A stretch of 64,000 nt of DNA from Rhodothermus marinus (GTDB taxonomy: Bacteria > Bacteroidota > Rhodothermia > Rhodothermales > Rhodothermaceae). A program made the position numbers and the translations under genes. This document shows, in pieces, positions 8,157 to 16,476 of the stretch. Position 1 is the stretch's first letter; each line of letters opens with the position of its first letter. The stretch spans positions 673,501 to 737,500 of the forward strand of contig NZ_AP019797.1 in the NCBI RefSeq assembly GCF_009936275.1. The letters are read 5' to 3'. A model generated the notes under the pieces. The model did not search any database. It was not told where the DNA came from and saw only the letters and a list, made by a program, of their open reading frames with translations.

Positions 8157-9655
8157 GTCGTACCGCTTCGCAGAGCACGCTGAACCGCCTGCTCCGGCAG
8201 GGCAGCGTTTATGCGCTGGGGAATCTGCTGCTGAAGGCCAGCGGACTGCTCCTGGCGCCGCTCTACCTCGACACCACGCTGCTTCCGCAGGCGGCCTATG
8301 GCTATCTGGTGCTGCTGGAGGCCACGGCACAGCTGCTGCTGCCGCTGCTGGGACTGGGACTGACTACGGGGCTGCTCAAGTTCGCCACCGATCCGGTGCA
8401 GCGCGACCGACAGGAAGCCGTGCCCTTCACCGTGCTGAGCGTCTCGCTGGGAGTAGCGCTGCTGGTGCTCGGGCTGAGCTGGCTGGTGGCACCCCGGTTG
8501 GGCACGCTGCTGGGCTGGACCGACGGTGAGATCATCCTGCGCCTGTTCGGGGGGTACCTGGCCGCGAAGCTTCTGAGCAGCGTTCCGCTGGCGTTTCTGC
8601 GGCTTCGGGAGCGGGCGGCGCTTTACACGACGGCCATATTGCTTGAGACGGCGCTGCTTATCGGCGGCGTGTACTACTTTCTGGCGCATGCGCAGCTGGG
8701 CCTCCGGGGCGTCGTGCAGGCCATGGCACTGGCCTCCGGTAGCAGTGCGCTGGTGCTGGTGGGCGGTATGCTGCGCGTGGTACCCCGGCGCTGGGATCCG
8801 CATCTAGTGGGGGCGCTCATGCGCTTCGGGCTGCCGCTTGCGCTGGCCGGCGTGGCGCTGCCCGTGCTGCACGTGGGCGACCGCTACCTGCTGGGCTGGC
8901 TTGCCGATCCCGAGACGGTGGCCGTCTATGGCTGGGCGGCCCGCCTGAGCGGCGTGCTCAACATGCTGCTCGTGCAGAGCTTCCAGCTGGCCTTCGCCGT
9001 GATCGGCCTGAAAGCGCTGGGTGAGCAGCCGGAAGGTGAGGCGGCGCTGCACCGCCGGACGTTCCGGCACTACACGATCTGGGGCGGCTGGATTGCGCTG
9101 GCGCTCTCGCTGGGCGCCTACGACGTGACGGCGTTGCTGGCCTCGGATGCGGCCTACCTGAAGGCCGATTCGCTGGTACTGCCGCTGAGCCTGGGCTACC
9201 TGCTGTTCGGGCTGTACAATATTTTCGTGAACGTGCTCTATGCGGCCGGAGAAAGTCGCTTTATCGCCTGGAATGTCGTGGCGGCCGGGCTGCTGAATGT
9301 CGCACTGAACCTGTGGTGGATTCCGAAGCTGGGGGCCATGGGGGCCGCACTGGCCACCGTCGTGGCCTACGGCGTACTGGCCGGAGGAACTGCCTGGCGC
9401 GCTCTCCGGGTACGTCCCACGACCTATCCCTGGCGGGTGCTGGGGCTCGTTCTGGTGCTGGTAACGGGACTGGCGCTGGTGGGATACCTGACGGCAACGC
9501 TGCCGACGGCCGTCCGGTTGGCGGTGCGCGCGCTGCTGGTGCTGCTCTATGGACCGCTGGTGGTGGCTTTGCGGCTCTATCGCCCGGAAGAGCTCCGGGA
9601 AGGCTGGCGGTGGCTGCGCCGACGATGGGAGCAGATGCGCACGCCCACCGGATGA
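8153..9655 (+). CDS. Wzx/MATE-type polysaccharide flippase
   Basis: This 500-residue protein has about 12-14 hydrophobic segments spread evenly, as in the oligosaccharide flippases of the MOP superfamily. Family-like text includes GSVYALGNLLLKASGLLLAPLYL at the start (about residues 15-37), YGYLVLLEATAQLLLPLLG, and the central AVYGWAARLSGVLNMLLVQS. Such proteins flip lipid-linked oligosaccharides to the outer face of the inner membrane. It begins at an ATG overlapping the methyltransferase-like gene and closes the cluster. No Wzy polymerase or ligase is visible nearby. Confidence in the family is high; the substrate is unknown. Confidence 0.85.
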   Translation: MSRTASQSTLNRLLRQGSVYALGNLLLKASGLLLAPLYLDTTLLPQAAYGYLVLLEATAQLLLPLLGLGLTTGLLKFATDPVQRDRQEAVPFTVLSVSLGVALLVLGLSWLVAPRLGTLLGWTDGEIILRLFGGYLAAKLLSSVPLAFLRLRERAALYTTAILLETALLIGGVYYFLAHAQLGLRGVVQAMALASGSSALVLVGGMLRVVPRRWDPHLVGALMRFGLPLALAGVALPVLHVGDRYLLGWLADPETVAVYGWAARLSGVLNMLLVQSFQLAFAVIGLKALGEQPEGEAALHRRTFRHYTIWGGWIALALSLGAYDVTALLASDAAYLKADSLVLPLSLGYLLFGLYNIFVNVLYAAGESRFIAWNVVAAGLLNVALNLWWIPKLGAMGAALATVVAYGVLAGGTAWRALRVRPTTYPWRVLGLVLVLVTGLALVGYLTATLPTAVRLAVRALLVLLYGPLVVALRLYRPEELREGWRWLRRRWEQMRTPTG

Positions 9656-9656
9656 A

Positions 9657-9688
9657 TTGCAAAAAGCCGGCGGGGCACTCTATATTGC
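9657..9688 (+). promoter_or_regulatory. predicted promoter of the YbbR gene
   Basis: TTGC at 9657-9660 is followed after 20 bases by TATATTGC at 9681-9688. This fits the Bacteroidota pattern TTG, 17-23 bases, TAnnTTTG reasonably well. It lies immediately after the flippase stop and 41 bases before the GTG start of the YbbR gene, so a new transcript probably begins here. Confidence 0.5.
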
Positions 9689-9729
9689 GAAGCCTGAACA
9701 TTGAAAGGACGCCCTGAGCCCGATCGACC

Positions 9730-10725
9730 GTGTGGAGCGAAATCGCCCAGCGTTTCCCGCTGCTTCAGCAACTCTTCAGCCGCCGTGCGCCCGTTGGCGA
9801 CGGACGCCGTCCGGAAGGCGGGCCGTCGAAGGGCACGGTCATCACCATCTGCATTCTGATCTCCACCTTGCTCTGGTTCACCTTTACGCTTCAGGAGACC
9901 TACACGGCCACGCTGGATCTGCCGGTGCGCGTGGTCAACGTGCCGCCTGATCAGGCGCTGGCCGTTCCACCGCCGCCTTTTGTGCGCGTGCAGCTCCGTG
10001 GCGAGGGCTATCCGCTCGTGCAGCTTTATTTCAACCCACCGACCATTACGCTGGACGCCCGGCAGGACGTGATCGATCTGACCACCCTTGATCTGAATCT
10101 GCCCCGGGGGGTGGTCGTGGAAAGTGTCGTGCCACAGGTGGTGGAATTGCGAAAAGAACCGCGCGTGACGCGTCGGCTGCCGGTCGAGCTGCGCGTGGTC
10201 ATCGAAACGCCGCCCACGCACGACCTGCTCTACCCTCCGCGTGTCGAACCCGACAGCGTGCAGGTTTCGGGAGCTGTTTCGATTGTGAACAAGCTGAGCG
10301 CCTGGCCGACCGTGTCCATGCGGATGCGCGACGTGCGCGACTCGATCGCGATCCGGGTCCCCCTTTCCGACACGCTGCGGCCGCTGGTGACCGTCACGCC
10401 TGAAGCGGTGCAGTTGTACGCCCGCGTGGTTCCCTTTACCGAAGGGGTCCGCGAGCTACCGGTCCGCGTGACGGGGGTCCCCTCCACCGAGCGTGTGGTG
10501 ACGCTGGAGCCGGCCACCGTGCGCGTGCGCTTCCGTGTGCCCTTAGACCAGTACGAGGCGGCCATGACGGCGCCCGACTTCTTCGCGACCGTTCCCTACG
10601 AGGCCATCCGTGCCGACACGACCGGCCGCGTGCGCCCCATCATTCACCTGCCCGATGGCATCGCCGTGCGCGACATCGTGGTCATTCCACCGGCCCTTCG
10701 CTACTACAACGTGCTGATTCAGTAG
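9730..10725 (+). CDS. YbbR-domain membrane-anchored protein
   Basis: This 331-residue protein has a short cytoplasmic N-terminus and one membrane helix at about residues 36-52 (VITICILISTLLWFTFTL). A long beta-rich extracytoplasmic part follows with repeated YbbR units, such as LDLPVRVVNVPPDQ, VSGAVSIVNKLSAWPTV and ELPVRVTGVPSTERVV. In Firmicutes the YbbR protein CdaR regulates the diadenylate cyclase CdaA. In Bacteroidota a YbbR protein often neighbours a cyclase gene, but no cyclase gene is in the window. The start is a GTG; no ATG exists in the first 80 codons. It probably has its own promoter. Confidence 0.8.
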   Translation: MWSEIAQRFPLLQQLFSRRAPVGDGRRPEGGPSKGTVITICILISTLLWFTFTLQETYTATLDLPVRVVNVPPDQALAVPPPPFVRVQLRGEGYPLVQLYFNPPTITLDARQDVIDLTTLDLNLPRGVVVESVVPQVVELRKEPRVTRRLPVELRVVIETPPTHDLLYPPRVEPDSVQVSGAVSIVNKLSAWPTVSMRMRDVRDSIAIRVPLSDTLRPLVTVTPEAVQLYARVVPFTEGVRELPVRVTGVPSTERVVTLEPATVRVRFRVPLDQYEAAMTAPDFFATVPYEAIRADTTGRVRPIIHLPDGIAVRDIVVIPPALRYYNVLIQ

Positions 10726-10774
10726 GCGGTCGGGTACGCAGCGGCATATCGTCTGGCGATACGACTCCGCATAA

Positions 10775-10795
10775 AAAAAGGCCACAAACCTTTTT
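10775..10795 (+). terminator. weak terminator-like hairpin
   Basis: AAAAAGG at 10775-10781 pairs with CCTTTTT at 10789-10795 across a 7-base loop. Only two GC pairs are present, so it is a weak candidate for ending the YbbR transcript, 50 bases after its stop. Confidence 0.3.
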
Positions 10796-10835
10796 CGCAG
10801 GAACGTTTGTCGCTTTTTGCTGAAGCCGAAACAAG

Positions 10836-10885
10836 GGCCGGGGCCTCTCGTTGGAGCGAGCGGCGCTGAAACCGAGAGGCGGCCC
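10836..10885 (+). promoter_or_regulatory. inverted repeat enclosing the ribosome binding site
   Basis: GCCTCTCG at 10843-10850 is perfectly complementary to CGAGAGGC at 10873-10880. The pairing extends outward to about 13 pairs if a GGG bulge is allowed (GGGCCG against CGGCCC). The 3' arm holds the GAGAGGCGG purine tract just before the ATG at 10886, so the folded RNA would hide the ribosome binding site. No ligand or protein can be assigned. Confidence 0.4.
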
Positions 10886-11530
10886 ATGACTTCCGCTGCC
10901 GGGCAACGTACGGAGTACTACGTGGACACGCCGCGCGGGCTGTTTACGGCGGCCGGCCACTGGTTTCGCACGACCGAGGCGTTGCTCCAGGCTTATGCCG
11001 GGCCGCTTCTCGAAAAAGAGCCGCTGGACCGGCTGCTGCGCCAGGCCGACGCGTGGCTGGCGCTCCCTTCGTTACTGATGCTCTGGCCACTGCTTCCGCT
11101 GCTGTGGGGAGGCGGGCCCGCCGTGGCTGTCGGCGTTGCGCTGGCGCTGTACCTGCTGGGGCATCTGCTTCTGCCCCTGTTGATTCTTCGGCCGCTGACC
11201 CCGATACTGACGTTGCTGGCCAATCCCTGGCTGCAGGGGGCGGCCTACGTGGCGGGGTTGACTGCGCTGGCCTGGAGCGGACGGCTACCGGCCGTATGGA
11301 TGGGACTGGCCGGTTTTGTGCTGGTGCGCTGGGGACTGCTCGACCGGCTGCTCCGGCCTCTGCTGGATCGGCTGCATGCGGCGCTGTATCCGTTGCCGCT
11401 GCCCGATCAGGTGTTGCGCACGCTGATCCTCCGTGCAGCGCTGGCCCACCGCGTTGCGCTCCCCGAACTGCAGGCGATGGAGCAGGAGGTGCTTCGACGC
11501 CTGCGTCAGCTTCCCTGGAACCGAAACTGA
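10886..11530 (+). CDS. hypothetical membrane protein
   Basis: I do not recognise this 214-residue protein. It starts MTSAAGQRTEYYVDTPRGLF and has four or five hydrophobic segments between about residues 50 and 150 (LPSLLMLWPLLPLL, VAVGVALALYLLGHLL, LLANPWLQGAAYVAGL). A charged helical tail follows with LPELQAMEQEVLRRLRQL. The ATG at 10886 has a good purine-rich site (GAGAGGCGG), whereas an in-frame upstream codon at 10817 would run through a strong inverted repeat. It lies between the YbbR gene and a histidine phosphatase only 9 bases downstream, probably in one transcript with the latter. No function is proposed. Confidence 0.65.
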   Translation: MTSAAGQRTEYYVDTPRGLFTAAGHWFRTTEALLQAYAGPLLEKEPLDRLLRQADAWLALPSLLMLWPLLPLLWGGGPAVAVGVALALYLLGHLLLPLLILRPLTPILTLLANPWLQGAAYVAGLTALAWSGRLPAVWMGLAGFVLVRWGLLDRLLRPLLDRLHAALYPLPLPDQVLRTLILRAALAHRVALPELQAMEQEVLRRLRQLPWNRN

Positions 11531-11539
11531 ATCGAATGC

Positions 11540-12205
11540 ATGCCTGCGACCACGTTGTACTTTGTGCGGCACGGCGAGACCGATTATAACCGCAACAGTA
11601 TCGTGCAGGGACGCGGCGTCGATGCGCCGCTCAACGATCGGGGACGACGCCAGGCCGAAGCGCTCGCGCGGCGCTTTGCCGCGGTTCCGCTGGATGCCAT
11701 CTACGCCAGCCCGCTGCGACGCGCGCTGGAGACGGCCGAGGCCGTGCGTCGGTATCATCCTGCGGTGCCGTTCTACCAGCTGGCCGATCTGGAAGAAATG
11801 GACTGGGGCGAGCTGGAAGGAAAACCCTATGCGCCCCCTTACGACGCGAAGATTCGTGCCATTTACGAGCGCTGGCGGGCCGGCGACTACGACTATCCGG
11901 TACCCGGCGGTGAGTCCATCCTGGACGTGCAGCGCCGTGCGCTGCGGGCGCTGGAAACCATCCTGAGCCGCCATGAGGGAGAGACCGTGCTGATCGTCGC
12001 GCACGGCCGGTTTCTGCGCATTCTGCTGGCTTCTGTACTGCCCGAGTACGGACTGGCCCGCATGGAGGCCCTTCCACACACGAACACGGCCGTCAATCAT
12101 CTGGTCTATGAAAACGGCCGTTTCCGGGCGCTCCGGTTGAACTGTACGGCACACCTGGAGGAAGCGGCGGTGGACGACGGACTTCCGACGGAGGTGGCGG
12201 CATGA
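11540..12205 (+). CDS. histidine phosphatase superfamily protein
   Basis: The 221-residue product has the RHG motif LYFVRHGETDYN at residues 6-17, with His11 as the phosphate acceptor. The second histidine motif is TVLIVAHGRFLRILL, and the acid-base glutamate lies near DLEEMDWGELEG. This is the branch containing phosphoglycerate mutase-like and CobC-like phosphatases; the sequence does not settle the substrate. Its stop overlaps the menF start (ATGA at 12202-12205), so it is translationally coupled to menaquinone synthesis. It could act on a pathway intermediate or be unrelated. Assignment as a metabolic phosphatase is safe; a specific substrate is not. Confidence 0.85.
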   Translation: MPATTLYFVRHGETDYNRNSIVQGRGVDAPLNDRGRRQAEALARRFAAVPLDAIYASPLRRALETAEAVRRYHPAVPFYQLADLEEMDWGELEGKPYAPPYDAKIRAIYERWRAGDYDYPVPGGESILDVQRRALRALETILSRHEGETVLIVAHGRFLRILLASVLPEYGLARMEALPHTNTAVNHLVYENGRFRALRLNCTAHLEEAAVDDGLPTEVAA

Positions 12206-13602
12206 GGCGCATGGATCCATCGGCGGTGGAAGGGGCGTTGCCCGTATGTGCCCCGGAGGAGCTGCCCCGGGTGCTGGGGAGCCGCATCCGGCGGGCCCTG
12301 CGTCAGCCCACCGCGGAAATTGTCCAACTGCGCTGTCCCGTCGCGCCGCTCGATCTGCTGGCTTGGCTGGCCGCCCAGCCGGAGCCTGTCAGATTCTACT
12401 GGGCCGATCGTGAAAACGCCGAGGCCGTGGCCGCACTGGGTGCGGTTCTGCTGCACGAAGCCACGCATCCGCTTACCCGCGAGGCGATCGCGCCCGTGGA
12501 AGACCGACTCCGACGGGCCGACCCTGGTGTGCGGTTTTACGGCGGAGGACGTTTCGACAGCCGGGCGCCGGTGGCACCGCACTGGGAACCGTTCGGTGCC
12601 GGGCGCTTCTGGCTTCCCCGCTTCGAACTCCGGCGCGAAGCGAACCGCTACTGGCTGATCTGCAACCTGGTGTCCGAACTGGATCGGGAGCACCCTGAAG
12701 CAGTGATCGAAGCGCTGGAGAAGCTTCGCTGGCCCGAGGTGCCGCTGACTCCCGAGCTGCCATTGCCGCTGGATCGCCGGGACACGCCGGATCAGACGGG
12801 CTGGACGCGCAACGTCGAGCGTGCGCTGGACGCCTTCCGCCGGGGTCAGATGGAAAAAGTCGTACTGGCCCGTCAGGTACAGTACGCTTTTGGCGAGGTG
12901 CTCGATGGACTGGCCCTGCTGCAGCGCTTGCAGGAAGCCACGCCGGGCTGCTTCCACTTTTACTACCAGCCTGAGCCTGGAATGGCCTTTCTGGGCGCCT
13001 CGCCGGAGCGGCTGTTCCGACGCGCCGACGGGCACGTCTGGAGCGAGGCCGTCGCCGGCACCCGTCCCCGTGGCCGCACGGAAGCCGACGACGCCCGGCT
13101 GGCCGCCGAGCTGCTCCAGAGCGAAAAAGATCGGCGCGAGCAGTATTACGTCCAGCAGAGCATCGTCGAAGAGCTGCGGCCGCTGTGCGAGGCGCTGGAC
13201 GCCGATCCGCAGCTTTCCGAAATGACGCTGGCCCGCGGGCGGCATCTGTACACGGGCATTCGCGGGCGACTGCGGCCCAATGTGCCTACCGGCGCGTTGC
13301 TGGAGGCCTTGCATCCCACGCCGGCCGTCGGCGGCTACCCGCGGGCTGCGGCCATGGAGGCCATCCGCACCTGGGAGCCGTTCGACCGTGGCTGGTACAC
13401 CGGTCCCATCGGCTGGCTGGGCGCCGACGCGGCCGAATTTGCCGTGGCCATTCGCTGCGGACTGGTGGCCGGACGCCATCTGTATCTTTATTCCGGCGCC
13501 GGAATCGTGGAGGGTTCGGTGCCGGCGCTGGAGTGGGACGAGATCGAACACAAGATCAGTGATTTTGTGAACGTGCTGGGCCTTGAGCTTCGACGTTCGT
13601 AA
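12202..13602 (+). CDS. menF: isochorismate synthase
   Basis: This 466-residue enzyme converts chorismate to isochorismate, the first step of menaquinone synthesis. The chorismate-binding domain fills the C-terminal half: VVLARQVQYAFGEVLDGLAL, FLGASPERLFRR, VAGTRPRGRTEADDARLAAE, HLYTGIRGRLRPN, LHPTPAVGGYPRAAA and GAEFAVAIRCGL-like text (AAEFAVAIRCGLVAG), with the metal-binding glutamates of the family. The N-terminal 180 residues are less conserved. It starts at the ATG overlapping the phosphatase stop and its end overlaps menD by 20 bases. An entC-type role in siderophore synthesis is the alternative, but menD next to it favours MenF. Confidence 0.92.
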   Translation: MRRMDPSAVEGALPVCAPEELPRVLGSRIRRALRQPTAEIVQLRCPVAPLDLLAWLAAQPEPVRFYWADRENAEAVAALGAVLLHEATHPLTREAIAPVEDRLRRADPGVRFYGGGRFDSRAPVAPHWEPFGAGRFWLPRFELRREANRYWLICNLVSELDREHPEAVIEALEKLRWPEVPLTPELPLPLDRRDTPDQTGWTRNVERALDAFRRGQMEKVVLARQVQYAFGEVLDGLALLQRLQEATPGCFHFYYQPEPGMAFLGASPERLFRRADGHVWSEAVAGTRPRGRTEADDARLAAELLQSEKDRREQYYVQQSIVEELRPLCEALDADPQLSEMTLARGRHLYTGIRGRLRPNVPTGALLEALHPTPAVGGYPRAAAMEAIRTWEPFDRGWYTGPIGWLGADAAEFAVAIRCGLVAGRHLYLYSGAGIVEGSVPALEWDEIEHKISDFVNVLGLELRRS

Positions 13603-15331
13603 CCAGCAATACTGGGCCGATCGGCTCATTGACGAGCTGGTGCGCTGCGGTGTGACGCACTTCTACATCGCGCCCGGCTCGCGCTCCACGCCGCTGGTCA
13701 CGGCGGTGGCCCGCCACCCGGAAGCCCGCGCCATCGTCCACTACGACGAACGGGGCACGGCCTTTCTGGCGCTGGGCTACGGCCGCGCTACCGGACGCCC
13801 CGCCGCCTGGATCACCACTTCGGGGACGGCCGTCGCCAACGGCTTTCCCGCCGTCGTCGAAGCCAGCCAGGACGAAATCCCGCTGCTGCTGCTCACGGCC
13901 GACCGTCCGCCGGAGCTGCGCGACACGGGCGCCAATCAGACGATCGATCAGGTCAAGCTCTTCGGAAGCTACGTGCGCTGGCACTTCGAGCTGCCCGTGC
14001 CCGACCCCGATCTGGACATGGCGCTGGTGCAGACCACGATAGCTCAGGCCGTTTATCGAAGCGTGCGGCCGCCGGCCGGCCCCGTGCATCTGAACTGTCC
14101 GTTCCGTGAGCCGCTGATTCCAGCACCCGGCGCGCTTCCTCCGCTTGAAGCCGCCGGGGCGCCTCGCACGCGCTATGTGGCGCCCGTCATGGCGCCCGAT
14201 CCGCAAGCTGTCGCCGAGCTGGCCGCCATGCTGCGGTCCGTGGCGCGTGGATTGATCGTGGCGGGCAGGCTGCGCACGGTCGAAGCGGCGGCTGCCGTCG
14301 AGAAGCTGGCCGAACGTCTGGGCTGGCCGCTATTGCCCGACGTGACCTCCGGGCTGCGGCTGGGCGAGGGAGCCTTCCCGCGAGTGCCGTTTGCCGAGCT
14401 GCTGCTGGCCGAGCCGGAGCGGGCGGCCCGCATGCTGCAGCCGGAAGTCGTGCTGCACGTGGGCGGGCGCTTCGTCTCCAAACGCCTGCTGCAATTCGTG
14501 CAGGCCGCCCGGCTACGCGCGTACGTCCACGTGCACGACAGTCCGATCCGGCTCGACCCGGCGCATCGCGTGACGCTTCGGCTGGAGGCGGACGTCGCCC
14601 GCACCTGCGCGGCGCTGTGCGAGGCGTTGCCGGAGGCGACCGAGCCATCCCCCTGGGCGTGGCGCTGGAAGCAGGCCGACGAAGCCGTTCGGGAACGGCT
14701 GCAGCAGCAATTCCAGACGGAGGAGCTTGCCGAGCCGGACGTCGCCTGGCATCTGGCCCGGTGGATGCCCTCCACGCACGGGCTGGTGCTGGCCAGCAGC
14801 CTGCCCGTGCGGCTCGTACACGCCTGGGCCGCACCCGACGGCGCCCGACCGCCGGTGGCCGCCAACCGGGGCGCCAGCGGCATCGACGGCACGGTGGCCA
14901 CGGCGGCCGGCTTTGCGCTGGGACTGGCGCGCCCCGTCACGCTGCTCATCGGCGATCTGGCGCTGCTGCACGATCTGAACAGCCTGGCACTGCTGCGCGA
15001 ACGGCCCGTCGTGGTGGTGGCATTGAACAACGACGGCGGGGGTATCTTTTCATTTCTACCGATTGCCCGCCATGCCGAAGTGTTCGAACCGTTCTTCGGG
15101 ACGCCGCACGGCCTGCAGTTCGCGCACGCGGCCCGTCTGTTCGGTCTGAACTACGAGGCCCCCCGGACGCTGACGGAACTGGCGCAGGCCTATCGGGCCG
15201 CCTGCGCGCGTCCGAGCGCTACGTTGATCGAAGTGCGCACCGAGCGCGCCCGCACCCACGCCCGCTGGCAGGAGCTGGAAGCGGCGCTGGCCGACCTGCG
15301 CGAAGCCTTCTACGAGCCGCTCAGCTCCTGA
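13583..15331 (+). CDS. menD: SEPHCHC synthase
   Basis: This 582-residue thiamine diphosphate enzyme condenses isochorismate with 2-oxoglutarate. The N-terminal domain has FYIAPGSRSTPLVTAV, HYDERGTAFLALGYGRATGR with the ThDP-activating glutamate, and WITTSGTAVANGFPAVVEAS. The C-terminal domain has the cofactor motif GDLALLHDLNSLALL through NNDGGGIFSFLP. Length is normal for MenD. Translation seems to start at TTG 13583, giving SFDVRNQQYWADRLIDEL, a standard MenD start; no in-frame ATG lies nearby. The gene overlaps menF by 20 bases, and its 3' end overlaps by 22 bases the convergent hydrolase gene, so neither has room for a separate terminator. Confidence 0.94.
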   Translation: MSFDVRNQQYWADRLIDELVRCGVTHFYIAPGSRSTPLVTAVARHPEARAIVHYDERGTAFLALGYGRATGRPAAWITTSGTAVANGFPAVVEASQDEIPLLLLTADRPPELRDTGANQTIDQVKLFGSYVRWHFELPVPDPDLDMALVQTTIAQAVYRSVRPPAGPVHLNCPFREPLIPAPGALPPLEAAGAPRTRYVAPVMAPDPQAVAELAAMLRSVARGLIVAGRLRTVEAAAAVEKLAERLGWPLLPDVTSGLRLGEGAFPRVPFAELLLAEPERAARMLQPEVVLHVGGRFVSKRLLQFVQAARLRAYVHVHDSPIRLDPAHRVTLRLEADVARTCAALCEALPEATEPSPWAWRWKQADEAVRERLQQQFQTEELAEPDVAWHLARWMPSTHGLVLASSLPVRLVHAWAAPDGARPPVAANRGASGIDGTVATAAGFALGLARPVTLLIGDLALLHDLNSLALLRERPVVVVALNNDGGGIFSFLPIARHAEVFEPFFGTPHGLQFAHAARLFGLNYEAPRTLTELAQAYRAACARPSATLIEVRTERARTHARWQELEAALADLREAFYEPLSS

Positions 15332-16203
15332 TAGACGGCCCGGATGGCGTTCGGAATGCCCTGCGGCCAGCTCTCGACGTAATGCTCCGGGAAGTCCGGC
15401 AGCCGATCCACGGCCAGCTCATCGGCCGTCTTTCCGGCCCTGATCCCGGCTTCGACGTAGCGCCGCAATCCCTCCAGAAAGTCGCGCATCACCAGCAGGT
15501 CGGCGCGGCCGCCCACCACGCCGTACTTCGGATTACCGTGGCCGAAGATGAATTGCGTCTCGTTGTCATAGGTGGCATGCAGGCGCTCCAGCGCGGCGAT
15601 CCAGCCCTCGGTGGTGGCACCACCCGGCAGGTCGATGAAGCAGGGCATCCGGTTGAAGACCAGGTCGCCCACGTGTACGATGTTGGCCTTTTCAAAATGG
15701 ATGATGGCGTCGCCGCCGGTGTGGGCCGGGCCGTAATAGACAATGTGCACGCGCTCGTCGCCGGCTTCGAGCGTGAGCGATGTGTCGAACGTCCGGTCGG
15801 CGTAGGCCTGCTGGTCGAGCGTGCCCTGCTGCTCGGCGGCGCGGCGCTGCAGCTCCGGCACGTTTCGATGGGCGATGATCTGGCGTGCATGGGGCTTCAG
15901 CGCGATGTTGCCGGCCGTGTGATCCCGGTGGTGGTGCGTGTTGATCAGCGCGTCGATCATGCGCTCGGTGCGGGCGTGCAGCCCTTCCCAGCACTGCGTG
16001 GCCGTCTCGGGAAACTGGGCATCGACCACGATGAGCGCATCGGCCGTGGCCAGCCAGCCGATCGTGCCGCCGCGTCCGGTGAAAATGCCCACGTTGCGGC
16101 GAAGCAGGCGAAACGGATCTTCCTGGAGGCGAAAAACCCGGGGCGAAACAAGCGGCAGGAGCGCGGCGGCCAGCGTCTGCTGTAGAAACGTGCGGCGATT
16201 CAT
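15310..16203 (-). CDS. Tat-exported metallo-beta-lactamase-fold hydrolase
   Basis: The 297-residue product starts MNRRTFLQQTLAAALLPLVS, a twin-arginine-like signal, so it is probably periplasmic. The metallo-beta-lactamase fold motifs are complete: NTHHHRDHTAGN (HxHxDH type), a later histidine in PAHTGGDAII, the aspartate in NIVHVGDLVFNR and the last histidine in IFGHGNPKY. Two zinc ions are therefore expected. Family members include lactamases, glyoxalase II-like and quinoprotein-associated hydrolases; the substrate is unknown. The start at 16203 gives the Tat signal; longer openings upstream do not. It is divergent from the molybdenum hydroxylase genes, and both proteins appear to be exported. 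Confidence 0.8.
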   Translation of the reverse strand: MNRRTFLQQTLAAALLPLVSPRVFRLQEDPFRLLRRNVGIFTGRGGTIGWLATADALIVVDAQFPETATQCWEGLHARTERMIDALINTHHHRDHTAGNIALKPHARQIIAHRNVPELQRRAAEQQGTLDQQAYADRTFDTSLTLEAGDERVHIVYYGPAHTGGDAIIHFEKANIVHVGDLVFNRMPCFIDLPGGATTEGWIAALERLHATYDNETQFIFGHGNPKYGVVGGRADLLVMRDFLEGLRRYVEAGIRAGKTADELAVDRLPDFPEHYVESWPQGIPNAIRAVYQELSGS

Positions 16204-16282
16204 GGCGATGGTCTCCGTCCGGTGTCGTTCATGTCTTCCAGCGTGCCACTGGCAAAATAAGGCTTGCGCGGCACATGATGAT

Positions 16283-16300
16283 TTTGTAAAAATGTACAAA
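16283..16300. promoter_or_regulatory. inverted repeat, possible operator
   Basis: TTTGTA (16283-16288) and TACAAA (16295-16300) form a perfect inverted repeat with a 6-base spacer, in the 273-base divergent region between the hydrolase and the molybdenum hydroxylase. Its position fits a regulator binding site serving one or both directions. No matching regulator gene is adjacent. Otherwise this region is AT-richer than its surroundings and shows no gene. Confidence 0.35.
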
Positions 16301-16476
16301 GAAAATGGAAAAGTCGCACTTGACCGCGTGCGGCGGTCGGGGTAAAATCCTGAAGGGTAGTGGCGTTACGCGGGAAGCACGGAAGCACGCCGCCTCGTTT
16401 CGTGCCTGACTGCAAGCGCCGAGGCGATTGGCATGAAAATAAGCTCCGGTAGCGGGGAAGAAAACCTACAGCGATC

